Positions 19,110-26,949 of a DNA stretch of 37,900 bases are shown here, piece after piece. The position numbers and the translations under genes were made by a program. Location of the stretch: positions 1-37,900 of the forward strand of contig JAQUTD010000005.1 of assembly GCA_028709955.1 (NCBI GenBank). Direction: 5' to 3'. This stretch comes from Bacteroidales bacterium. Its GTDB lineage: Bacteria; Bacteroidota; Bacteroidia; Bacteroidales; P3. Under the pieces are notes generated by a model. The model was given only the letters and a program-made list of their open reading frames with translations, was not told the origin of the DNA and made no database searches. The stretch's first letter is position 1; each line of letters opens with the position of its first letter.

Positions 19110-20174
19110 ATGCAGTTCTCTCAAATTATTGAACAACACGACTTAATCAATTCTCTAATTCGAATTTACGACAATCGAAGGGTTAGTCATGCTCAGTTGT
19201 TCTTTGGAGAGGAATCCTCAAAGTGTTTTGCTTTGGCTTTAGCATATGCCCAATTCCTAAATTGCACCAACAAAAAAAGATTTAATCCCCAAGACAATAA
19301 GCTAATCATAGCCGACTCTTGTGGCGAATGTCCTTCTTGCAAAAAATTCTCTATTCTTTCTCACCCTGACCTTAATTTTGTTTTCCCAAACACAACAACA
19401 AAAAAAATAGAATCAAAAAATTCATCTGAACTCTTGCTTAATGAATTTAGGGAGTTTGTGTTAAAAAAAAATGGGTTAATAAGACTTAATGATTGGTATG
19501 ATTTTTTAGATGTTGGGAATAAACAAGGGACAATTAATGTAAGGGATTCAAATAATATTATAAAAAGATTAAGTGTTAAGTCTTATGAAGCTCAATATAA
19601 GATAATGATTGTTTGGTGTGTTGATAAACTTCATTACGAAGCAGCTCCCAAACTTCTAAAAATTTTAGAAGAACCATATGATGACACAATATTTTTATTG
19701 ATAACTGATGACAGAGAAAACATTTTACCAACAATACTTTCAAGAACTCAATTAGTTAAAGTTCCTAAAATAAAACAAGAAATTGAACAAGAAAATAAAT
19801 ATTTAATTTTATTTGTACAATGGTTGAGATGTTGCTTTTTCTACAAAACTAAGATTGGAGAGGTTGTTAGTATTATTGAGAAAGACATTGTTAAACTTGG
19901 TAGAGAAGAGCAAAAACAATTTTTGGAATTTGCCTTAGATGTATTCCAAAATAGTTTTGCAATCAAGATGGGATTAAACAAAAATTATTACTTACTTGAA
20001 AACTGTGATGAGAAGTTTAAGAATAATTTTCCCTCATTTATTACAGAAAACAATATTGAAAAAATATATAAAGAATTAGATAAAGCAATTTTACATATTG
20101 AAAGAAATGGGAATGCCAAGATGATTTTTCTTGACCTTTCAATTCAATTAGGATTTTTATTGATGATTAAATAA
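19110..20174 (+). CDS. holB: DNA polymerase III delta'-like subunit
   Basis: Zinc module CGECPSCKKFSILSHPDLNFVFP and KIMIVWCVDKLHYEAAPKLLKILEEPYDDTIFLLITDDRENILPTILSRTQ. Confidence 0.88.
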   Translation: MQFSQIIEQHDLINSLIRIYDNRRVSHAQLFFGEESSKCFALALAYAQFLNCTNKKRFNPQDNKLIIADSCGECPSCKKFSILSHPDLNFVFPNTTTKKIESKNSSELLLNEFREFVLKKNGLIRLNDWYDFLDVGNKQGTINVRDSNNIIKRLSVKSYEAQYKIMIVWCVDKLHYEAAPKLLKILEEPYDDTIFLLITDDRENILPTILSRTQLVKVPKIKQEIEQENKYLILFVQWLRCCFFYKTKIGEVVSIIEKDIVKLGREEQKQFLEFALDVFQNSFAIKMGLNKNYYLLENCDEKFKNNFPSFITENNIEKIYKELDKAILHIERNGNAKMIFLDLSIQLGFLLMIK

Positions 20175-20175
20175 T

Positions 20176-21456
20176 ATGGATAATAGAGAAAATAATAACG
20201 AAGAAACAATTTTTAGTTCTGAAGAAAACGAGTTAAATCAAAATTTAGACCAAGACGATCAAGAGCTTTCAAATATTCTTGAAGAATATTCCGCATTTCA
20301 AAAGCCTACAACTGGTTATAAAGTGGATGAAGAAAAAGAAATAGTTTATGGGGATCAACTTGTTCACCCCTACTATGACGAAGATCCTTATGTTGGAAGA
20401 AATACATTTACTCCGTCAATAATGCTAACCAGAGGATGTATTAATATTCCACAGTCTTATATTCCAATTGACAAAAATGAACTTCAAAGAAATTCGAAAC
20501 TTTCTGTTCACGATTGGATGAGCAAAATTAAGCCACCTTTTGTTGAGAACAATTTTGATTGTGTTGAAGTTAGATTTAAGAATACAAGAAAGGAATTCTT
20601 TAAAATTCCAGAAGGCTTAGAAGTAACAGAAGGAGATGTTGTTGCTGTTGAAGGCTCTCCAGGACACGACATTGGAATTGTGACCTTGGTTGGAGAACTA
20701 TGCAGGGTTCAAATGAACAAAAGAAAAGTTAATCCAAATTCAGATACAATAAAAAAATTATTTCGTAGAGCAAAATCAGTTGATATTGAAAAATGGATTC
20801 AATCAATTGAAAGAGAAGATATAACAATTTTTAAAACGAGAGCCATTGTTGATGATTTGCATGTTAATATGAAAATTAATGATGTTGAATATCAAGGAGA
20901 CAATTCAAAAGCAATATTTTACTACACTGCTGATGATAGGGTTGATTTCCGTCAACTTATTAAATTTCTTGCAGAAGAGTTTAGGGTTAGAATAGAAATG
21001 AAACAAATTGGTGCCCGTCAAGAAGCTTCTCGACTTGGAGGCATTGGAACATGTGGAAGAGAGTTATGTTGTAGCTCATGGTTAAACAATTTTAATTCTG
21101 TTTCAACTCAAGTTGCAAGAGTTCAACAAATATATCCAAACCCTCAAAAATTAGCAGGTCAATGCGGTAAATTAAAATGTTGTTTGAATTTTGAATATGA
21201 CGTTTATTTGGATGAGTTGAAGACTTTCCCCGAAATTGGGGTACCTATTCATACTAAAAGAGGGAAAGCAAACTACATTAAAACAGATGTATTTAGGAGA
21301 TTAATGTGGTATGTTTATGAGGATGGTTCTGACTTTATGATGCTATCTGCTGACACTGTCAAGGAATTAATACAAATGAATAGAAATCGTGAGCCGATTG
21401 AAAATCTTGAAAAATATCAAATAAAAGTTGAACCAAAATCAAAATTAAACATTTAA
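20176..21456 (+). CDS. PSP1 domain protein (RicT/YaaT-like)
   Basis: YYTADDRVDFRQLIKFLAEEFRVRIEMKQIGARQEASRLGGIGTCGRELCCSSWL...AGQCGKLKCCLNFE. Confidence 0.92.
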   Translation: MDNRENNNEETIFSSEENELNQNLDQDDQELSNILEEYSAFQKPTTGYKVDEEKEIVYGDQLVHPYYDEDPYVGRNTFTPSIMLTRGCINIPQSYIPIDKNELQRNSKLSVHDWMSKIKPPFVENNFDCVEVRFKNTRKEFFKIPEGLEVTEGDVVAVEGSPGHDIGIVTLVGELCRVQMNKRKVNPNSDTIKKLFRRAKSVDIEKWIQSIEREDITIFKTRAIVDDLHVNMKINDVEYQGDNSKAIFYYTADDRVDFRQLIKFLAEEFRVRIEMKQIGARQEASRLGGIGTCGRELCCSSWLNNFNSVSTQVARVQQIYPNPQKLAGQCGKLKCCLNFEYDVYLDELKTFPEIGVPIHTKRGKANYIKTDVFRRLMWYVYEDGSDFMMLSADTVKELIQMNRNREPIENLEKYQIKVEPKSKLNI

Positions 21457-21492
21457 ATTTGTTTTTATAATAAATAATTAGTTAAAAAGAAA

Positions 21493-21978
21493 ATGAATAA
21501 GATACTATTTGGATTTATTATATTATCCACATCAATAATCTTAGCGAGTTGTAACCAAAATGTTGTTTATGACGAAAGTAAAAAGGTTGATCCAAAAGGA
21601 TGGAACATAAACGATAGGGTTGAGTTTGAGGTTGATATTAAAGATACTGTAAAGTTTTATGATTTTGCAATAAACCTTAGAAACACAACTAACTACCCTA
21701 ATTCTAATATTTTCTTTTTCATTAAAACAATTTATCCTGATGGTTCTATAACAAAATCAGATACTGTTGAATGTTATTTAGCTTATATGGATGGTTCTTG
21801 GACAGGCAAAGGCAGTGGAAGGATTAAGGATAATAGATTTTGGTTTACCCAGAGGGTTGTTTTCCCACAAAAAGGAGTTTATAAATTTGAAATACAACAA
21901 GCAACAAGAGACACAAATTTAGTTGGAATTTCAGATGTTGGACTTCATATTGAATACCACACTAATAATAGGAAATAA
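21493..21978 (+). CDS. gldH: Gliding motility lipoprotein GldH
   Basis: Lipobox ILASC; WNINDRVEFEVDIKDTVKFYDFAINLRNTTNYPNSNIFFFIKT; between PSP1 and PBP1A genes. Confidence 0.85.
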   Translation: MNKILFGFIILSTSIILASCNQNVVYDESKKVDPKGWNINDRVEFEVDIKDTVKFYDFAINLRNTTNYPNSNIFFFIKTIYPDGSITKSDTVECYLAYMDGSWTGKGSGRIKDNRFWFTQRVVFPQKGVYKFEIQQATRDTNLVGISDVGLHIEYHTNNRK

Positions 21979-24272
21979 TGGCTCAAAATAAATCTATACC
22001 TAAAAATAAAAAGAATAATAGTGATTTTTCATTATTCACTAAAAGAATGTGGAAAATTTTTGGTGGTTTACTAATCTTAATTGCCTCATTTTTCTTTTGT
22101 TTATCAATGGGTTGGCTCGGATTTATGCCTTCTTTTGAAGAATTAGAAAACCCTAATTCAAATTTAGCCTCAGAGGTTTATTCTGCAGATGGTGAAATTT
22201 TAGGTTATATTGGAATCCAAAATCGCTCTAATGTACAATTTTCAGAACTACCTAAATCACTAATTGATGCCCTAATTGCAACAGAAGACGTTAGGTTTTA
22301 TAAACATTCAGGAGTTGATTTTAAAAGTCTCTTCAGAGTGTTGGGGAAAACAGTAATTTCAGGAGACAGAGGCTCTGGAGGAGGAAGCACAATAAGCCAA
22401 CAATTGGCAAAAAACTTATTTCCAAGAGAGAGGAAATCAAAAATAGGTGTTATATACTCAAAACTAAAAGAATGGATTGTTGCAGTTAAGCTTGAAAGAA
22501 ACTACACAAAAGATGAAATACTTACAATGTATCTTAATACAGTTGATTTTGGCTCAAATGCATTTGGCATAAAAACCGCTTCAAAAACATTTTTCAACAA
22601 GCTTCCTTCTGAACTAAAAATTGAAGAATCAGCTGTTTTGGTAGGAATGCTTAAAGCTCCATCTGCCTACTCTCCTGTCAGACAAACTGAACGTTCAAGA
22701 GAAAGAAGAAACACTGTTTTGGCTCAAATGAATAAATATGGGATGATAACTGATATTGAGAATAAACAATTATCAGAAAAACCTTTAGATATAAGTCGAT
22801 ATAATCCTCAATCACACGATGAAGGAATAGCAACCTATTTTCGTGAATACATTAGAAACTACATGAAAGAATGGGGAAAGACCCATAAAAAACAAAATGG
22901 AGAGCCTTATGATGTTCATAAAGATGGTTTGAAAATTTATACAACAATTGACTTTAGGATGCAAAGAAATGCTGAAGAAGCAGTAAAGGAACACTTCAAA
23001 ACACTGCAAAAGCAATTCTTTTCTCACACCAAAGGCTATTCAACAGCTCCTTTTACAGGTATTTCAAAAGATGAAATTAATAAATATTACATCCAATCGA
23101 TGAAAAATTCGGATAGATATAACAATATGCAACTTGAGGGATATAGCGAAAAAGAAATTAGAGAGGAATTTAATAAGAAAGTTGAAATGCGAATTTTTAC
23201 TTGGCAAGGAATTAGAGACACGATTATGAGCCCTTGGGATTCTTTGAGATACTATAAATTCTTTTTAAACACAGGTATGGTTTCAATTGAACCACAAACT
23301 GGTCATGTAAAAGTTTATATTGGAGGGATAAATTACAAATATTTCAAATACGATAATGCCATTATGGGACGTCGTCAGGTTGGTTCTACATTCAAACCAT
23401 TTGTTTACGCCTCTGCAATGAAAGAAAACGAACTTTCTCCATGCTTTTCGCTTCCAAACATTCCTGTAACTTTTGAAGATCACGACAACTGGACTCCTCA
23501 AAACTCAAATCCAGCAAGAGAAGGTGAGATGATAACTCTTAAATGGGCATTAGCAAACTCAGTAAACTATATTTCTGCAAACCTTATAAAAAACTACACT
23601 ACTCCTAACTCAATTATTTCATTGGTGAGGAAAATGGGGATAAAATCAAGTATTCCTGCTGTACCCTCAATATGCTTAGGCACTTGTGATTTATCGGTTA
23701 TTGAAATGGCACAAGCAATGGCAACTTTTGCCAATAAAGGAACACATATTGAACCAATATTTATCACCAAAATCACTGATAAAAAAGGAGTTGTTTTAGA
23801 TATTGTTGAAACCAAATCAAACGTTGCTTTGGATGAACAAACCTCATTCCTTGTTTTAGATTTAATGAAGGGTGTTGTTGAGAGTGGAACAGGAGGAAGA
23901 TTAAGATATATCTATAATTTAAGGAGCAATATTGCTGGAAAAACTGGGACAACAGATAACAACTCTGATGGATGGTTCATTGGAATAAATCCTCGTCTTG
24001 CAACTGCTGTTTGGGTTGGAGGAGAAATTCGTTCAATTCATTTTCGTTCTACTGCCTTAGGACAAGGAGCATCTATGGCATTGCCTATTTATGGACTATT
24101 TATGAAAAAATGCGAAAAAGATAACTCACTAAAATTCTATCAAGGCGACTTTTTCAAACCCGATAATATTAATTTAGAAATGGATTGCTCAAAATACTTT
24201 GAAGAAATTAATACTGACTACTCAACTTCATCATCAAGCTCAACATCTTCAGAATATAATAAAAATTGGTAA
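21978..24272 (+). CDS. Penicillin-binding protein 1A (bifunctional transglycosylase/transpeptidase)
   Basis: GT51: ATEDVRFYKHSGVDFKSLFR, GSTISQQLAKNL; transpeptidase: RQVGSTFKPFVYASA, AGKTGTTDNNSDGWFIG. Confidence 0.95.
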   Translation: MAQNKSIPKNKKNNSDFSLFTKRMWKIFGGLLILIASFFFCLSMGWLGFMPSFEELENPNSNLASEVYSADGEILGYIGIQNRSNVQFSELPKSLIDALIATEDVRFYKHSGVDFKSLFRVLGKTVISGDRGSGGGSTISQQLAKNLFPRERKSKIGVIYSKLKEWIVAVKLERNYTKDEILTMYLNTVDFGSNAFGIKTASKTFFNKLPSELKIEESAVLVGMLKAPSAYSPVRQTERSRERRNTVLAQMNKYGMITDIENKQLSEKPLDISRYNPQSHDEGIATYFREYIRNYMKEWGKTHKKQNGEPYDVHKDGLKIYTTIDFRMQRNAEEAVKEHFKTLQKQFFSHTKGYSTAPFTGISKDEINKYYIQSMKNSDRYNNMQLEGYSEKEIREEFNKKVEMRIFTWQGIRDTIMSPWDSLRYYKFFLNTGMVSIEPQTGHVKVYIGGINYKYFKYDNAIMGRRQVGSTFKPFVYASAMKENELSPCFSLPNIPVTFEDHDNWTPQNSNPAREGEMITLKWALANSVNYISANLIKNYTTPNSIISLVRKMGIKSSIPAVPSICLGTCDLSVIEMAQAMATFANKGTHIEPIFITKITDKKGVVLDIVETKSNVALDEQTSFLVLDLMKGVVESGTGGRLRYIYNLRSNIAGKTGTTDNNSDGWFIGINPRLATAVWVGGEIRSIHFRSTALGQGASMALPIYGLFMKKCEKDNSLKFYQGDFFKPDNINLEMDCSKYFEEINTDYSTSSSSSTSSEYNKNW

Positions 24273-24330
24273 TTAAATTTCTTAAAAAGAAGACTAATTA
24301 AATCTTATCAGGGCATAATAAAAAAAACAT

Positions 24331-24380
24331 AGAGGCTGTCTTGAATAAATAAATTATTTCAAGACAGCCTCTATTTTTTT
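24331..24380 (+). terminator. Rho-independent terminator after PBP1A gene
   Basis: AGAGGCTGTCTTGAA...TTCAAGACAGCCTCT stem followed by T-run. Confidence 0.85.
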
Positions 24381-24408
24381 GAATTTATCCTTAATCTATT
24401 TCAAAATA

Positions 24409-24492
24409 AGTTAAGGATAAAAAGATTTTTATTAAGGAAAAATTCTTTTTTATTAAGGAAAAAAGTTTTTTTATTAAGGAAAAATTTTGAGT
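24409..24492. repeat. 21-bp tandem repeat x4, TATTAAGGAAAAAnnnTTTTT
   Basis: Units begin 24409 (degenerate), 24430, 24451, 24472; exact 21-bp period. Confidence 0.9.
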
Positions 24493-24605
24493 AAGCTTTT
24501 TTGTAAGAATCAGGATTTTCATTATTAGCCCGAAGGGGTGAAAGGTCTGTAGAAAATAATCATTAAATATATCTTCTTTGATTGATATTTATTTCCCAAA
24601 CGATT

Positions 24606-24689
24606 TGACCATTACGATTCTGTTTACCTATCTCTTGATTCTAATTTCCTATCTCTTGATTCTATTTTCGTAGAATCAAATTCTAATTT
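24606..24689. repeat. 21-bp repeat array, core cctatctcttGATTCTaaTTT
   Basis: Units at 24627-24647 and 24648-24668 nearly identical; flanking 24606-24626 and 24669-24689 keep RATTCTnnTTW in the same 21-bp register. Confidence 0.75.
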
Positions 24690-24697
24690 CACTATGA

Positions 24698-24734
24698 TAA
24701 AAAAAGTGGCTATCTATTTCGAGACAACCACTTT
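24698..24734 (-). terminator. Hairpin terminator for recombinase-like gene
   Basis: AAAGTGG...CCACTTT arms (24703-24709 / 24728-24734) with A-run on + strand. Confidence 0.6.
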
Positions 24735-24760
24735 GTTTAAGCCAAAAAGCATTAGAAGTA

Positions 24761-25333
24761 CTATTTACCTTTTTCTCTATTCTTCAGAACATCGTTAATT
24801 TGAGGTTCTAAAATTCTTAATTTATTGATTGTTGTTCTCGAAACTTTATACTTTTCATATATATTATTAAGAGACATACCTCTTTTAAGATCTTTAAGGA
24901 TTGCGTCCTTACGTCTTTTCATTTTATTAAGCTTAACAGTACTACCTTCTTTCCTACCAAGTTTAATTCCTTGATCTTTCATTTTTTGAATATACTCTTT
25001 AGATTTTTTTGAACGATATTCGCATAAATCATTATAAAGTTGAATCAAAATTTTAAGATCTTTTGATCTTTTAGAATCAAAACAATGGTCGTCTTCAACA
25101 CTAAAAATAAGAATATTATTGTAGGTACAATGTCTAATTACGTTAAAAATAGTTTGAGGATCTTCTCCTAATTCTAATACATTCTTAACAAATAAAACAT
25201 CATCAGGATTTAATGTGGTTAATAAGTCCTGGTTTTGAAAAAAAACATTAATTTTAAAATTTAACCTTTTGGCATAATTTGATATCTCCTCCATAGAGGG
25301 AACATCATTATTCTTCAAATAAGCTATGTTCAT
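24761..25333 (-). CDS. Degenerate serine recombinase/resolvase-like protein with C-terminal HTH
   Basis: C-terminal half resembles resolvases (EYRSKKSKEYIQKMKDQGIKLGRKEGS...GMSLNNIYEKYKVSRTTINKL); N-terminal IAYLKNND lacks the YxRVS catalytic serine. Confidence 0.75.
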   Translation of the reverse strand: MNIAYLKNNDVPSMEEISNYAKRLNFKINVFFQNQDLLTTLNPDDVLFVKNVLELGEDPQTIFNVIRHCTYNNILIFSVEDDHCFDSKRSKDLKILIQLYNDLCEYRSKKSKEYIQKMKDQGIKLGRKEGSTVKLNKMKRRKDAILKDLKRGMSLNNIYEKYKVSRTTINKLRILEPQINDVLKNREKGK

Positions 25334-25393
25334 AATGTAAAAAATAAATTAATTAATTAACCCCCACCATAAAAGTCATGGCGGACAACTTTG

Positions 25394-25424
25394 CAAAGTT
25401 ACAATAAAAAAAATGAAAAACCAA
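25394..25424 (-). promoter_or_regulatory. Candidate promoter of recombinase-like gene
   Basis: On - strand TTG-N20-TAACTTTG, the -7 box lying in the palindrome AACTTTGCAAAGTT (25387-25400). Confidence 0.45.
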
Positions 25425-25615
25425 GAAAAATAATTAAAAATAAAAATAAAAATAAAAAAATCAACCTTTCATTACCTTACAATACAAATAAATAGAGGAG
25501 TAAAAACTTAATAAATATTCTCAATATCTTTACATAAAAAAACAGTCCAAAACTTAAACAAATGATTATCTTTTGAAATTTTAAAAAACCTAAATTATGA
25601 AGACAATAAAATAAA

Positions 25616-25653
25616 TAAGGTCTTTTTTGCATTTCAATGCTTAAAAGACCTTA
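25616..25653. terminator. Hairpin terminator of Tyr/Asn-rich gene
   Basis: Perfect 11-bp arms TAAGGTCTTTT / AAAAGACCTTA. Confidence 0.65.
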
Positions 25654-25683
25654 CATTTTGGTCAAGAATTTCAAGTTTAAAAA

Positions 25684-26862
25684 CTATCTTCTGCTTTTTG
25701 TTTTAGATTCTATTTGTCTCTCTTTTGAATCCTTTTTTTCGAAGTTATTAGATTTTTGTTTGGTATTGACAGAACTATTATTTCTATTTGACGTTTTAGA
25801 ATTGGATTTTGTTTCTCTATCAATTGTTTTATTTTCTCTACTTTTTCTCGTTTTATCTGAAGTTCCAAATCTATTTTGTCTTGAACTATCAGATTGATTT
25901 ATTCTCCTATCAGAATTATCCTTTCTTTTCCCTTCAATTTTATCGGAGTCATTAATTTTTTCCCTACTATCAGTATTTCTTGTCTTATTAATTTCCTCAA
26001 TTCGCTTTGGTTCTTTAAGTTTTATTGTTTGTCTGGTTGATTCTGGAGCAGTTTTTTGAAATTCTTGAGATCTTGTACGATTACTATTAATTAACTTTGA
26101 GTTGTTTTTAAGACTATTGTCATCAAATCTAACATCTTTCTTTTCAGCCTTAAAGTCGTTCTCCATATTTGTTTCAGATGGCATATCTTCCATTAGTCCA
26201 ATTTCTTCTTTATCAAAATAGCTATCTGATTGTATGTTTTTAAATCTTGAATCATCTTTGAGTTGTCCTGTTTGATTTCCATTATTTGTAGGTTTGTTTG
26301 GGTCGAATGAATTTGTTCTGCCATTACTTCCCCTTCCATCGTTATAAGTGCTTGGTCTATTTGGGTTATAGTTGGGGTTATTAGAATTATTGTGGTGAGA
26401 ATTATAGTAACTATTATAGTAGTTGTTGTAGTTTCCATAATGATGTCCATGATGAACTCCATTGTAGTAAGGATTGTATCCATAGTATCTGCTCCAACCA
26501 TAGTTTTCGTAGTAATAGTAATCCCAATAGGAATCACATCCATCAATTACTCTTAATGCATAGTCTCGAGCCTTTAATGAGTAGTGTATTGCTCTTCGGT
26601 AGTTACGACGGCTGAATTGTTCTTGAGCGTATTCATTATAGTATACAGCACGTGATATATTATTCTCCGACCAATATCCATAATAGTCAGCTATCGAATA
26701 TGCTTCTTCTATTATGTATGCAGTTTTATTTATCACCTTTCTTGCTTTATTCCTATTGTATCCATAATAAGATGCATCTGCGGTGAAGCTTATAGTAAGA
26801 AAAGCAACAACTATTAGTGCTAATCCTGCTAATTTTCCAATTTTTCTTGATTGAGCTTTCAT
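25684..26862 (-). CDS. Secreted low-complexity protein: Tyr/Asn/His-rich centre, charged disordered C-terminus
   Basis: Signal peptide LAGLALIVVAFLTISFTADA; helical repeat-like region; YYNGVHHGHHYGNYNNYYNSYYNSHHNNSNNPNYNPN; Lys/Arg/Ser/Asn-rich tail. Confidence 0.6.
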   Translation of the reverse strand: MKAQSRKIGKLAGLALIVVAFLTISFTADASYYGYNRNKARKVINKTAYIIEEAYSIADYYGYWSENNISRAVYYNEYAQEQFSRRNYRRAIHYSLKARDYALRVIDGCDSYWDYYYYENYGWSRYYGYNPYYNGVHHGHHYGNYNNYYNSYYNSHHNNSNNPNYNPNRPSTYNDGRGSNGRTNSFDPNKPTNNGNQTGQLKDDSRFKNIQSDSYFDKEEIGLMEDMPSETNMENDFKAEKKDVRFDDNSLKNNSKLINSNRTRSQEFQKTAPESTRQTIKLKEPKRIEEINKTRNTDSREKINDSDKIEGKRKDNSDRRINQSDSSRQNRFGTSDKTRKSRENKTIDRETKSNSKTSNRNNSSVNTKQKSNNFEKKDSKERQIESKTKSRR

Positions 26863-26949
26863 AATATTTAATTTTTAAATTTTGTTTCTACTTTTAGAGA
26901 AACAAATAGCGTGCCAAAGTAAGGAAAGAGATACTATTTACTTCTAATA

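Noticed and set aside
24409-24689. CRISPR-like array
   Set aside because: Units abut at 21 bp with no unique 25-40 bp spacers and no cas genes nearby; it is a short tandem repeat.
24761-25333. Active invertase with invertible promoter nearby
   Set aside because: Catalytic residues appear missing and I could not find a convincing inverted-repeat pair flanking a promoter.
25430-25460. AAAAAT simple repeat
   Set aside because: Short homopolymer-like microsatellite in AT-rich leader DNA; no further structure.
25637-25897. 86-aa Leu/Phe-rich + strand ORF
   Set aside because: Antisense of the Lys/Ser-rich tail of the 25684-26862 gene and overlaps its terminator hairpin.
26193-26546. 117-aa Ile/Thr/Met-rich ORF in alternate frame of the Tyr/Asn-rich gene
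   Set aside because: Alternate frame of low-complexity DNA; the longer frame has a signal peptide and sensible domain layout.
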